DNA of 45,361 nt from an uncultured Comamonadaceae bacterium (GCA_946482595.1 CAMLSD010000026.1:1-45361), one strand, 5' to 3'. Shown: positions 1-8,240, counted from the stretch's first letter. The notes: a model not told the origin generated them from the letters alone. Made by a program: numbers and translations.

Positions 1-231
1 GGCGGCGCCACCTGGGTCAGCCTGCACCACGGCGGCGGCGTGGGCATGGGCTATTCGCAGCACTCGGGCATGGTCATCGTGGCCGACGGCACCGATGCCG
101 CGGCCGAACGCCTGGCCCGCGTGCTCGTCAACGACTGCGGCTCCGGCGTGATGCGCCACGCCGACGCCGGCTACGATCTGGCGGTGGCCACTGCGCGCAA
201 GCAGGGGCTGAAGCTGCCGATGATCGGCTGA
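1..231 (+). CDS. hutU: Urocanate hydratase, C-terminal end (partial)
   Basis: This is the last 76 codons of urocanate hydratase, which converts urocanate to imidazolonepropionate in cytosolic histidine degradation. The frame is open from base 1, so the 5' part lies outside the window. The tail is highly characteristic of the family: a HHGGGVGMG stretch, then SQHSGMV, a segment on releasing DGT, and the terminal RHADAGYD block followed by a final LPMIG. The stop is at 229-231. hutG follows after 14 bases with its own ribosome binding site, so the two are almost certainly one hut operon. Nothing in the visible part looks damaged. Confidence 0.95.
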   Translation, partial: GGATWVSLHHGGGVGMGYSQHSGMVIVADGTDAAAERLARVLVNDCGSGVMRHADAGYDLAVATARKQGLKLPMIG

Positions 232-245
232 AGGAGCACCGCCTC

Positions 246-1208
246 ATGCCAACCACCGCCTGGACGGGCCGCGTCGACAGCGAAGAGATCGGGCCGGCGC
301 TGCGCTGGCACCAGCAGATGCAGCCCTGGCGCGCCGATGCCGGCCCGGGCGCCGTGCTGATCGGGTTTGCGGTGGACGAAGGGGTGCGGCGCAACGCCGG
401 GCGGCCCGGCGCCAGCCAGGGGCCGCAGGCCCTGCGCGCCGCGCTGGCCAACGTGCCGCTGCTGGGTGAACCGCGGCTGTACGACGCCGGCGATGTGCAC
501 TGCGAAGGTGAGGCCCTGGAGGCTGCGCAGTCGCAGCTTGCACAACGCGTGGCCGACGCCATCGGCAGCGGCCAGCTCCCCCTGGTGATGGGTGGTGGCC
601 ACGAGGTCGCCTGGGGCAGCTACCAGGGTGTGGTGCAGGCCCGGCCGCAGCTGCAACGCCTGCTGGTCGTGAACCTCGATGCACACTTCGACCTGCGCCA
701 CGCCAGCCGCGGCAATTCCGGGACCCCCTTCCTGCAGATCCAGCAGCATTGCGCAGCCCGTGGCCGCCCCTTCACCTACCGCGTGCTGGGCATCAGCCGC
801 TATGCCAACACCCAGGCCCTGTTCGACCGTGCCCGTGACCTGGGTGTGCGCTACTGGTGCGACGAGGAGCTGCAGACCGACAGCCTTCAGGACGCCGCCC
901 GCCACGCCCTGGCGCAGGACCTCGCCGAATGCGACGCGGTCTACCTGACCGTGTGCCTGGACGTCCTGCCCGCCTCGCTGGCACCGGGGGTGTCAGGCCC
1001 CGGCTTGCTGGGCCTGCCGCTGGCCTTCGTGGAGTCCGTGATCGACCAGGTGATGGCCTCGGGCCGGGTGCTGTGCGCCGACGTGGCCGAGCTCAACCCG
1101 AGCTTCGACCGCGACGGCATCACGGCCCGGGTGGCCGCCCGGTTGCTGGCCCGCATGGCGCGCGCGCATGCGCTGGTCGGTGCGGCTCAGGCAAGTTCCA
1201 GCACTTGA
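246..1208 (+). CDS. hutG: Formimidoylglutamase HutG (arginase/ureohydrolase fold)
   Basis: A 320-residue ureohydrolase-superfamily enzyme expected to cleave N-formimidoyl-L-glutamate to glutamate and formamide, the last step of the hut pathway; its place right after hutU supports this over agmatinase or arginase. Metal-binding motifs are visible: GGGHE with His119, and NLDAHFDLR with Asp145, His147 and Asp149. The third motif reads CLDVLP: Asp239 is present, but the position two residues earlier (237), normally an Asp ligand in the D-x-D pair of arginase-fold enzymes, is Cys. Start is the ATG after AGGAG. Its 3' end overlaps the convergent siaC by 22 bases. Confidence 0.9.
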   Translation: MPTTAWTGRVDSEEIGPALRWHQQMQPWRADAGPGAVLIGFAVDEGVRRNAGRPGASQGPQALRAALANVPLLGEPRLYDAGDVHCEGEALEAAQSQLAQRVADAIGSGQLPLVMGGGHEVAWGSYQGVVQARPQLQRLLVVNLDAHFDLRHASRGNSGTPFLQIQQHCAARGRPFTYRVLGISRYANTQALFDRARDLGVRYWCDEELQTDSLQDAARHALAQDLAECDAVYLTVCLDVLPASLAPGVSGPGLLGLPLAFVESVIDQVMASGRVLCADVAELNPSFDRDGITARVAARLLARMARAHALVGAAQASSST

Positions 1209-1576
1209 TGCTGCACGTCGAGGTAGCTCAGGCCGTCGGCCAGGTCCAGGCCCAGCTCTTCCAGCGCGTCGTCTTCAGCGTCGAACTCCCAGGTGAGGTT
1301 CACTTGCGCACCGGCCTGGCCGGCCTCGTCGAGCAGGCAGAACAGGTGCCGGAAGGCCTTGGTCGAGGCGCTGTTGACGTACTGCAGGCGCACGCGCACA
1401 TCGAAGGCCAGCGGGCGCTGCTCGGTGAAGTAGCGTCGCAGTGTCGCCAGCACCGGCTCGAAGAACGGCACCGGGTTCTCAGGGAAGCACTCGCCCTGGA
1501 TGGCCAGCTCGCGCTCGGCCGGACGGAACTCGATCAGCGGTGTGGTGGCCGTTGCCGGCAGCGTGATGACGTTCAT
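1187..1576 (-). CDS. siaC: SiaC-like phosphoprotein (DUF1987)
   Basis: A 129-residue soluble protein of the SiaC family (DUF1987). In Pseudomonas aeruginosa SiaC is the partner-switch protein that is phosphorylated by SiaB, dephosphorylated by SiaA, and when unphosphorylated activates the diguanylate cyclase SiaD to control aggregation and biofilm. Family features seen are the ECFPENP segment near the N terminus, a central FDVRVRLQYVNSAS strand where Ser/Thr phosphorylation is expected, and an acidic FDAEDD stretch. I chose the ATG at 1576 because AAGGAG precedes it by six bases; the frame stays open upstream. It follows siaB after 39 bases and overlaps hutG tail to tail. Confidence 0.85.
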   Translation of the reverse strand: MNVITLPATATTPLIEFRPAERELAIQGECFPENPVPFFEPVLATLRRYFTEQRPLAFDVRVRLQYVNSASTKAFRHLFCLLDEAGQAGAQVNLTWEFDAEDDALEELGLDLADGLSYLDVQHQVLELA

Positions 1577-1615
1577 GAACACTCCTTGGATGAATCGTTG
1601 TAGGGCGGCCGCCAT

Positions 1616-2197
1616 TCAGATCACGGCCTTGATGAAAAAGTAGGCGTGGCGGCCTTCATGCCTGGGGCTGGACACGAAGGACCACTCGAGCGGCTGGCGC
1701 GCATCGCGCGCGATGGTCAGCAGACCCAGCCCGGCGCCGCGGCTGATCGCGTCGTTGTGTTCGTGCTCCAGGTCGTGCAGCTGCCGCCGGTAGCTGGCCT
1801 TGATCTCGTCCAGGCTCATCGCACGCAGGGCGTGCAGGCGTTCGGTGATGCGGGCGATGTGCTCCACGCGGACCGCATTGCCGCAGGCGATCCAGTGGTC
1901 CTCGCCGTCGACACCCAAGGCAATCGAGCCGCTCTTGCCCTCATGCGGCTGGCCGTCGTCGGGCGACTCGACCTCCTGGGCCGGCACACCGTAGTGCAGG
2001 ATGTTCTGCGCCATCTCGACGAAGGTCGAGAACAGTTTGCGCCGCACCGGCGCGCGCACACCGCCGTCTTCCAGCCGCTGGCGCACCTGGGCACTCACCG
2101 TCTCGACGACCGCCGGCGTGAACTCGCCGCGGAAGTAGAAGAGCACACCGCTGGACGATGCTTCGTCTTCGAAACGGCTGAAGTCGTCAATGTTCAT
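1616..2197 (-). CDS. siaB: SiaB-like protein kinase (DUF6272)
   Basis: A 193-residue GHKL/HATPase-like protein matching SiaB, the kinase that phosphorylates SiaC. The ATP-site N-box is represented by FVEMAQNILHYG (about residues 61-73), where the conserved Asn and helix are clear. The G-box is represented by SRGAGLGLLTIAR near residues 153-165. This is the anti-sigma-factor-kinase arrangement. The start ATG at 2197 has GGAG six bases upstream. It lies 19 bases downstream of siaA and upstream of siaC, the conserved siaA-siaB-siaC order. Function is from family knowledge; the order and motifs are seen directly. Confidence 0.85.
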   Translation of the reverse strand: MNIDDFSRFEDEASSSGVLFYFRGEFTPAVVETVSAQVRQRLEDGGVRAPVRRKLFSTFVEMAQNILHYGVPAQEVESPDDGQPHEGKSGSIALGVDGEDHWIACGNAVRVEHIARITERLHALRAMSLDEIKASYRRQLHDLEHEHNDAISRGAGLGLLTIARDARQPLEWSFVSSPRHEGRHAYFFIKAVI

Positions 2198-2216
2198 GGC
2201 TTGCTCCGGGCCCGCC

Positions 2217-3503
2217 TCACAGCGTGAACATCAGCGTGGTCACGTCGTCGCGACGCGCCTGACTGCCTTGCCAGTCCCGCAGGAAGGCCACGAAGCTTTC
2301 GCCAGCCTTGGCCGTGTCGAGGCTGGCGGTTTCATGCAGATGCTGCATCAGGCGCTTGCGGCCGAGGGCCAGCTCGCGCGGCCCGCCGATCTGGTCGATC
2401 ACCCCGTCGGTCACCACCACGAAGCGCTGCCCTGCCTGGACGTCGAGCCGATGGGTGGTCCACTCGAAGCTCTCGGGCGAATCCACGTAACCCACGCCCA
2501 CCCGGTCCCCGTCGACCGACCTGACCGCCGGTGCGGTCGCATCCGTCACCAGCAGCGACAGCCGCGAACCCGCAAACTCGATCTCGCCGCCGCCGGCGGG
2601 GATCCAGATCACGGCGGCATCCATGCCGTCGTCGGTGCCCATGCGGGCGCCGTGCAGGTAGGAGTCCGGCGCCGCGGCGTCGCCCTGGTCGAGCACCCGC
2701 TTGACGTAGGCATTGAGGCGCTGCAGCACCCGACCGGGTGGCACGAAGTCCGGCTCGGTGGACACGAACTGCTCGAACCACGAGAGGGCAATCAGGGTCA
2801 TGAAGGCACCCGGCACGCCGTGCCCGGTGCAGTCGATCACCGCCACGAGCGTGCCGCCGGCATGGGGCCGCACGAAGTAGCAGTCGCCACCCACGATGTC
2901 GCGTGGCCACCAGGTCAGATGGTGGCTGGCAAACGCCTCGTGCCTCGCAGCGTCCGAGGCCTTGAGATAGGCCTGCTGGATGGTGCTGGCGTAATGGATG
3001 CTGTCCATCAACTGGCGCGTCTTCTCCGCTTCCAGATCGGCCATCGCCTGCATCAGCGAAAAGCCCGAACCGATGCCCACGTAGGCACCGGCACTGACGG
3101 TGATGAATCCGTCCTTCAGCACACTGGCCCCCTTGGCCACGGCACGCTGCATCAGCGACTCCAGCGGCAGGTCGACGTCGACGACCAGCGGCTCCTTATT
3201 CATCCAGGCGATGCAGGACTTGCGGCCGTAGACGTCACGCGCATACGGCTTGGCATAGGCCTCCATGAAAATGTTGCGGTTGATGAGGCCGATCGGAGTC
3301 TGGCCGTCGAGCACGGCCACGTTGTCGATGGCCGCATGCTCGGTGAAAAAGGCCAGCACCTGCTCGTTGCTGCATTGCGGGCCGAGTGCGGGATGGCTCA
3401 CATGCAGTTCGCCGGCCCGCGTGGCCAGCGGGCGCTGCCCAGCCTTTGCCACGGCATGGCCGGCATGAGCAAACACTTCATGGAGCTTGGAAAGGTCGTT
3501 CAC
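2217..3503 (-). CDS. siaA: SiaA-like PP2C/SpoIIE phosphatase with N-terminal CBS-type sensor
   Basis: About 428 residues. The C-terminal half is a SpoIIE-type PP2C phosphatase: RDIVGGDCYF, VIDCTGHGVPGAFMT and a late VTDGVIDQIGG carry the metal-binding Asp/Gly residues. This is the SiaA role, dephosphorylating SiaC. The N-terminal half is a soluble CBS-type sensor module containing GLINRNIFME and YGRKSCIAWM. There is no membrane segment, whereas P. aeruginosa SiaA is a membrane protein with HAMP. I prefer the GTG at 3503 (GAGG nine bases upstream) over the in-frame GTG at 3518, which has no binding site. The 3503 choice puts a perfect hairpin over the ribosome binding site. siaB follows after 19 bases. 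Confidence 0.82.
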   Translation of the reverse strand: MNDLSKLHEVFAHAGHAVAKAGQRPLATRAGELHVSHPALGPQCSNEQVLAFFTEHAAIDNVAVLDGQTPIGLINRNIFMEAYAKPYARDVYGRKSCIAWMNKEPLVVDVDLPLESLMQRAVAKGASVLKDGFITVSAGAYVGIGSGFSLMQAMADLEAEKTRQLMDSIHYASTIQQAYLKASDAARHEAFASHHLTWWPRDIVGGDCYFVRPHAGGTLVAVIDCTGHGVPGAFMTLIALSWFEQFVSTEPDFVPPGRVLQRLNAYVKRVLDQGDAAAPDSYLHGARMGTDDGMDAAVIWIPAGGGEIEFAGSRLSLLVTDATAPAVRSVDGDRVGVGYVDSPESFEWTTHRLDVQAGQRFVVVTDGVIDQIGGPRELALGRKRLMQHLHETASLDTAKAGESFVAFLRDWQGSQARRDDVTTLMFTL

Positions 3504-3508
3504 GATGC

Positions 3509-3534
3509 GTGTCCTCACAGGGAAGTGAGGACAC
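3509..3534 (-). promoter_or_regulatory. Perfect 10-bp inverted repeat at the siaA start
   Basis: The arms 3509-3518 and 3525-3534 are perfectly complementary (GTGTCCTCAC and GTGAGGACAC) with a 6-base spacer. In siaA mRNA this would fold into a stable hairpin whose 3' arm contains the GAGG used by the 3503 start. It could limit translation or be a protein operator; there is no following T-run, so it is not a typical terminator. Confidence 0.6.
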
Positions 3535-3620
3535 GTTAGAAACGCTCTGTTACGCGTGCGTGAAGACCGCCGCAGGGCGCGGCACCAGCCCGTGTGCCGG
3601 GCCGGTTTCAGTGAACAAAG

Positions 3621-4520
3621 TCACGCAGCGGGCTGGGCCTTGCGGCGCTTGGCGGGTGCGGCCGGCTTGGGTGTGGCCTTGGTTGTGGCCTTGGGCGTGG
3701 TCTTGCCGGGGGCCTTGGCTGCAGCAGCCTTGCGCTTCGGCTCGACCGCCGGCTTCGCGGCGCTGGCGGCCTTGTCCTTGCCCTTTTTCGGACGCCCGGT
3801 CTTGATGGTGGGCACCACATCGAGCGCCTTCGCAAAGGCCGAGTCCGACAAGGCCGACAGCAGCTTGATGCCCGCGCGCAGCAGCTCGCTCTTCTTGACC
3901 GAACGCGCCAGCTTGATCGCGCGGCGCTTCAGGTCTTCGATCACGGTGTATTCGGTGCGCGGAATGGTGAAACTGTCGCGCACCAGCTTGGCCTTGGCCG
4001 GCTTGGCTGCGGGTGCGGGCGACAGCGGCCACTCGACCGCGGCGCTCTTCTTGCCGGGCGCGGGCTTGGCCGCAGCGGGCTTGGCGGCGGATTTTGGCGC
4101 TGCCTTTGCTGCCGGCTTGGTTGCCGCCTTGGTTGCTGGCTTCGTTGCTGGCTTGGGCGCTGCCTTCGGTGCAGCTTTGGGCGCAGCTTCAGGTGCTGCC
4201 TTGGCGGCCGGCTTGGCTGCCGCCTGGGCGGTGACCTTCACCTTGGCCTTGGTCTGCACCTTGTCCTTGGACTCGACCGGCTTCTCGACAGCCTTCGCGG
4301 CCTTCTTGCCCGGCTTCGCGGGGGCCGTCGTGGCGGTCTTCTTGTCAGAAGACTTGCTGGCCTTCACTGGCGCCTTGGCCGCGCGGCGGGGCTTGGCCGG
4401 AGCCGTGGCTGCCGTGGCGGGTGGGGCCTCCACGCCGGGCGAGGGGGTCGCCGTGGGCTCGGCGGCCGCGGCAGAGGGGGAGGCGGTGGCCGCGGTCAGC
4501 GACGTGTCGGGATCGAGCAT
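3621..4520 (-). CDS. Histone H1-like lysine/alanine/proline-rich DNA-binding protein
   Basis: About 299 residues, overwhelmingly Ala, Lys and Pro with repeated AAKPA/KAAPK units, as in bacterial histone H1-like nucleoid proteins. A less repetitive block (roughly residues 178-245) starts near VRDSFTIPRTEY, is predicted helical and looks like a folded domain. It is followed by GRPKKGK, an AT-hook-like motif. A basic KRRKAQPAA tail ends the protein. The likely role is nucleoid binding or compaction. The ATG at 4520 has AGGAG nine bases upstream; a TTG one codon earlier is the alternative. Low-complexity composition makes repeat-length variation between strains likely. Confidence 0.8.
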   Translation of the reverse strand: MLDPDTSLTAATASPSAAAAEPTATPSPGVEAPPATAATAPAKPRRAAKAPVKASKSSDKKTATTAPAKPGKKAAKAVEKPVESKDKVQTKAKVKVTAQAAAKPAAKAAPEAAPKAAPKAAPKPATKPATKAATKPAAKAAPKSAAKPAAAKPAPGKKSAAVEWPLSPAPAAKPAKAKLVRDSFTIPRTEYTVIEDLKRRAIKLARSVKKSELLRAGIKLLSALSDSAFAKALDVVPTIKTGRPKKGKDKAASAAKPAVEPKRKAAAAKAPGKTTPKATTKATPKPAAPAKRRKAQPAA

Positions 4521-4559
4521 CAAGGCAGACTCCTGAAGAGGGGGAGGATCGGTGGGAAA

Positions 4560-4590
4560 AAACGATAAAAACAGTATAAATCGTTTATAC
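4560..4590. promoter_or_regulatory. AT-rich nested palindrome upstream of the histone-like gene
   Basis: GTATAAA (4574-4580) and TTTATAC (4584-4590) form a perfect inverted repeat around TCG. A second pair, AAACGAT (4560-4566) and ATCGTTT (4580-4586), is nested with it. It is an AT island in very GC-rich DNA, 40-70 bases upstream of the histone-like ATG. It contains minus-strand TATACT/TATAAA boxes, so it probably is the promoter with an operator. Confidence 0.5.
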
Positions 4591-4635
4591 CGAACCGCCG
4601 CACCGCCCGCGCTGCCAGGCGCGGCCCGCTGCCCC

Positions 4636-5526
4636 TCAGAGCGCCCGGAAGTCCAGTTCGCGCAACAGCTTGGCGGTCTCCTGGATCAGGCGTGTGGCAG
4701 GGCGTGCCCTCGGGATGGCCAGCACCAGGCTGTTGCGGATGCCCGGCGAGGCGATTGTTGCGCGTTGCAGGGCCTCGGCACCGGGCATCAGGGCCAGCGC
4801 GCTTTCGGGCAGGATCGTCGCACCGACACCCTGGGCCACCAGCGCCAGCACGGTCTGCACGGCGCCCACTTCCGCCACGAGGTTCAGCTCGATGCGGCGA
4901 GGCCGCAGCACCGCATCGACCAGGCTGCGGATCGAGTTGGGTGCGCTTGGCAGGACCATCGGGTAGTCGGCCAGCGACGAAGCGCTCACACGCCCGGGCA
5001 GCCGCGGCCCTGCCGTGGGCGCCACCAGCAGCAAGGACTCCCGTGCCAGCACCTGGTAGCTCAGGGCCGGCGAGGCCGGCGGATCGAACAGCAGGGCCAT
5101 GTCGAGCCGGCCGGCAATGAGCCATTCGCGCAGGTGCTGGCTCAGCCCCTCCGACACCGACACCACCGCCCGCGGGTATCGCTCCCTGAAGCGCTGCACC
5201 AGCGGCGCGCTCAGCCGCATCGCCACACGCGGCGGCAGGCCGACGATCACCCGCCCCGACGGGCTGGCATGCAGATCGCGCAGTTCGTCGCGTGCCCGGC
5301 GCGCAATGTCCAGGATGGCCCGGGCATGCACCAGCAGGGCCTCGCCGGCCTCGGTGGGCACCACGCCTCGGCCGGTGCGCACCAGCAGCCGCTGGCCAAG
5401 CTCGTCTTCGAGCAGTGCCACCTGACGGCTGAGCGAGGGCTGAGCCAGATGCAGCGCGGCCGCACCCCGGCTGAAACTGCCGGCGTCGACCACCTGCACG
5501 AAGTATTCGAGTTGTCTAAGCTCCAT
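4636..5526 (-). CDS. LysR-family transcriptional regulator
   Basis: A 296-residue LysR protein. The N-terminal winged helix-turn-helix (residues 1-60) has the usual ELRQLEYF start and the SFSRGAAALHLAQPSLSRQV recognition region. An effector-binding domain (about 90-290) follows. The ATG at 5526 fits the family start; upstream TTG codons are unlikely. It is divergent from the catabolic operon beginning at 5598, the classical position for a LysR activator of neighbouring genes that responds to a substrate or intermediate. The effector cannot be told from sequence; an aromatic or dicarboxylate intermediate is plausible from the operon content. Confidence 0.9.
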   Translation of the reverse strand: MELRQLEYFVQVVDAGSFSRGAAALHLAQPSLSRQVALLEDELGQRLLVRTGRGVVPTEAGEALLVHARAILDIARRARDELRDLHASPSGRVIVGLPPRVAMRLSAPLVQRFRERYPRAVVSVSEGLSQHLREWLIAGRLDMALLFDPPASPALSYQVLARESLLLVAPTAGPRLPGRVSASSLADYPMVLPSAPNSIRSLVDAVLRPRRIELNLVAEVGAVQTVLALVAQGVGATILPESALALMPGAEALQRATIASPGIRNSLVLAIPRARPATRLIQETAKLLRELDFRAL

Positions 5527-5537
5527 AGCCAACAAGC

Positions 5538-5548
5538 ATAGCTGCTAT
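5538..5548. promoter_or_regulatory. Candidate LysR box
   Basis: ATAGC-T-GCTAT is a perfect short interrupted palindrome in the 71-bp gap between the divergent LysR gene and the operon at 5598. LysR regulators bind dyads built on T-N11-A in such positions. The match is short, so this is only a candidate. Confidence 0.35.
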
Positions 5549-5597
5549 TGCCGCCATGCCCTTACGAACAGGGGCCCGCCTCGCCAGAATGCGGCGC

Positions 5598-6440
5598 ATG
5601 AACCACCGTCTTCCCCCCGGCGCCTGCAACGCACACTGCCATGTGTTCGGGCCACGCGAACGCTTCCCGTATGCGCAGAACGCCAGCTTCATGCCGACTG
5701 AGGACGCCCCGAAGGACGCGCTCTACGCCCTGAACGCTCGCCTGGGTTTCACCCGCTGTGTCGTGGTGCAGTCGGCCTGCCATGGCACGGACAACCGGGT
5801 GACCGAGGACGCCGTGCTCGGGCGCCGCGGGGCCTACCGCGGCATCGCGCTGTTGCCGACCGATGTGCCCGACATCCAGCTGCATCAGCTTGATGCGGCC
5901 GGATTTCGCGGTGTGCGCTTCAACTACATGGGCCACCTCGGGCGTGCCACCCCCATCGACGAGGTGCTCGCGCTGGCGCAGCGCATCGAACCGCTGGGCT
6001 GGCACCTGCAACTGCACGGGGCACCTGCGATGCTGAATGAACTGGGCCCCGCACTGCGCCGCTCGCCGGTGCCGGTGGTGATCGACCACATCGGACGCAT
6101 CGATGCCCGCCTGGGCCTGGACCAGCCCGACTTCACCACCCTGTGCCGCCTGATGGATGACTCGCGCTTCTGGGTGAAGCTCAGCGGCATCGACCGCATC
6201 ACAGGCCAAGGCCCGCCCTATGACGACGCGCTGCCGTATGCCGCCCGGCTGATGGCCACGCATGGCGACCGGGTGGTGTGGGGCAATGACTGGCCCCACC
6301 CTAACCACGCCGGTCCGGTGCCCGACGAGGACCAGCTCGTGGCGGCCATCGCGCGCTTTGCGCCCGGTGAGGCCGACCGCCAGCGCCTGCTGGTCGACAA
6401 CCCGCAACGCCTCTACCGCTTCGAGGACAACACCCCATGA
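5598..6440 (+). CDS. LigI-like amidohydrolase (2-pyrone-4,6-dicarboxylate hydrolase family)
   Basis: About 280 residues, amidohydrolase superfamily, closest in pattern to 2-pyrone-4,6-dicarboxylate lactonase (LigI). It has a short LPPGACNAHCHVFGP start with the H-x-H metal or substrate motif, a mid-protein VVIDHIGR, and the terminal GNDWPHPN, where the Asp is the catalytic base in LigI. The family hydrolyses small lactones or pyrones in aromatic-ring degradation; the exact substrate here is not certain. Starts at 5589 and 5598 are both possible; I prefer 5598 from family length. It overlaps the next gene by four bases (ATGA), so the genes are translationally coupled. Confidence 0.8.
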   Translation: MNHRLPPGACNAHCHVFGPRERFPYAQNASFMPTEDAPKDALYALNARLGFTRCVVVQSACHGTDNRVTEDAVLGRRGAYRGIALLPTDVPDIQLHQLDAAGFRGVRFNYMGHLGRATPIDEVLALAQRIEPLGWHLQLHGAPAMLNELGPALRRSPVPVVIDHIGRIDARLGLDQPDFTTLCRLMDDSRFWVKLSGIDRITGQGPPYDDALPYAARLMATHGDRVVWGNDWPHPNHAGPVPDEDQLVAAIARFAPGEADRQRLLVDNPQRLYRFEDNTP

Positions 6441-7231
6441 GATTCAGGAACAAGGTTGCCATCGTCACCGGCGCTGGTTGTGTGGGCCCGGGCTGGGGCA
6501 ATGGCCGCGCGATCGCCGTGCGCCTGGCCGAAGAAGGGGCCCAGGTGCTGGCCGTCGACCGAGACATCGAGCGGGTGCACGAAACCCTGGCCCGCGCCGG
6601 CGCCGCCCGCGATGCGATCCGCCCCTGGGCGGCCGACGTGACCCGCAGCGAATCGGTCGCCGAGATGGCCGCTGCCTGCCTCGACACCTTCGGTCGTGTT
6701 GACGTGCTGATCAACAACGTCGGCGGCTCGGCCCCGGGCGGCCCGGTCGAGATGGACGAAGCCGTGTGGGACATGCAGGTGGACGTCAACCTCAAGAGCG
6801 TCTACCTGTGCTGCCGCCATGTGCTGCCCACGATGCTGGCCCAGGGCAGCGGGGCCATCGTCAACATTGCGTCGACGTCGGGCCTGCGCTGGACCGGCAG
6901 CGCGCAGGTCGCGTATGCGGCCACCAAGGCCGGTGTGATCCACCTGTCGCGTGTCGTGGCGGTTCAGCATGCCGCCGCCGGCGTGCGGGTCAACTGCGTG
7001 GTGCCGGGCCAGCTGCACACGCCGATGGTCGAAGCCCGCCTCGCCGGGCAGCGCACCGGCGGCGATGTCGACACCCTGCTCGCACAGCGCCTGCAGCGCA
7101 TCCCGCTGGGGTTCATGGGCGACGGGCGCGACACCGCCAGCGCCGCACTTTTCCTGGCCAGCGACGACGCCCGCTTCATCACGGGCACCGAGCTGATCGT
7201 CGACGGCGGCATGACGGCCCGCTGCGACTGA
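6437..7231 (+). CDS. SDR-family oxidoreductase
   Basis: A 264-residue classical short-chain dehydrogenase/reductase. Visible features are the N-terminal nucleotide motif TGAGCVGPGWGNG (longer than the usual TGxxxGxG loop), NNVGG, the catalytic Ser in IASTSG, the YAATK Tyr/Lys pair, and the terminal GTELIVDGG. It probably oxidises or reduces a hydroxyl/keto group of a pathway intermediate using NAD(P). The start overlaps the amidohydrolase stop (ATGA), showing co-transcription. The precise substrate is not identifiable. Confidence 0.88.
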   Translation: MRFRNKVAIVTGAGCVGPGWGNGRAIAVRLAEEGAQVLAVDRDIERVHETLARAGAARDAIRPWAADVTRSESVAEMAAACLDTFGRVDVLINNVGGSAPGGPVEMDEAVWDMQVDVNLKSVYLCCRHVLPTMLAQGSGAIVNIASTSGLRWTGSAQVAYAATKAGVIHLSRVVAVQHAAAGVRVNCVVPGQLHTPMVEARLAGQRTGGDVDTLLAQRLQRIPLGFMGDGRDTASAALFLASDDARFITGTELIVDGGMTARCD

Positions 7232-7270
7232 CCGCTTCCCGTTCCTCAGACCCATACAGGAGACACGTTC

Positions 7271-8239
7271 ATGCTGACCCGCCGACTTCTCATTGCCGCC
7301 GCGTGCACTGCCGTGTGCGCCACGGCCACCGGCCTCGCGGCCGCCCAGACGCGCACGACCCGCATCGTGGTCTCCTTCCCGCCCGGCGGTCCGGTGGACT
7401 TTGTCGCCCGCGCCCTGGCCGAACAACTCGGCCGCGAACTGGGCCACACCGTGGTGGTCGAGAACAAGGGCGGCGCCAACGGTGCCATCGGTGCAAGCGA
7501 GGTAATGCGCTCGGCCCCGGACGGCAGCACGCTGTGGATCACCAGCGTGGGGGCGGCCGCGATCAACCCGACGCTGTACGACAAGCTGGCCTACCGCATG
7601 GAGCGCGACTTCACGCCCGTCTCGCTGGTGGTCAACAACGTCGAACTGCTGGTGGTCAATGCGTCGCACCCGGCCACCTCGGCCACCGACCTGGTCGCCG
7701 CCAGCAAAAGCGGCAAGGACCCGGTGTCCATGGCCTCATCGGGCATCGGCAGCATCCCGCACCTGGCCATCGAGCAGCTTGCCGATGCTACCGGCGGGCG
7801 GTTCACCCACGTTCCCTACCGCGGCGCCGCGCCCGCCATCACCGACGTGATCGGTGGACAGGTGGTCGGCTTTTTCGGCGACATCCCGGGGCTGATCGGC
7901 CATGTGCGCGGCGGCAAGCTCAAACCCATCGGCATTGCCTCGACCCAGCGCCACCCTGCTCTGCCGGAAGTGCGGACCCTGGCCGAACAGGGCATCCCCG
8001 GTGTGGACACCAACAACTGGTATGCGCTGTTCGCGCCGGCCCGCACGCCCGCCCCGGTGGTGCACCAGCTCAACGAAGCCGTGCGCCGCGCACTGACGAA
8101 CCCCGCCCTGCGCGACAAGCTGCTGGCCACCGGCGCCGAACCCGCCCCCTCGACGCCGCAGGAACTTCAGGCGCTGCTGCAGCGCGACACCGCCAAGTGG
8201 GCGCGGCTGATCCGCGACAAGAACATCAAGGCCGAATGA
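7271..8239 (+). CDS. Bug/TctC-family periplasmic solute receptor
   Basis: A 322-residue tripartite-tricarboxylate-type (Bug) binding protein. An N-terminal signal peptide (RRLLIAAACTAVCATATG, cut near AAAQ) is followed by RIVVSFPPGGPVDFVAR, the conserved first strand and loop that binds the ligand carboxylate. Later come NKGGANGAIG and VPYRGAAPAITDVIGGQ. AGGAG precedes the ATG. Such receptors are often orphan, and no TctA/TctB membrane genes lie nearby. Its place inside the operon suggests it captures the carboxylated substrate of the neighbouring enzymes. It ends one base before the next start. Confidence 0.92.
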   Translation: MLTRRLLIAAACTAVCATATGLAAAQTRTTRIVVSFPPGGPVDFVARALAEQLGRELGHTVVVENKGGANGAIGASEVMRSAPDGSTLWITSVGAAAINPTLYDKLAYRMERDFTPVSLVVNNVELLVVNASHPATSATDLVAASKSGKDPVSMASSGIGSIPHLAIEQLADATGGRFTHVPYRGAAPAITDVIGGQVVGFFGDIPGLIGHVRGGKLKPIGIASTQRHPALPEVRTLAEQGIPGVDTNNWYALFAPARTPAPVVHQLNEAVRRALTNPALRDKLLATGAEPAPSTPQELQALLQRDTAKWARLIRDKNIKAE

Positions 8240-8240
8240 G

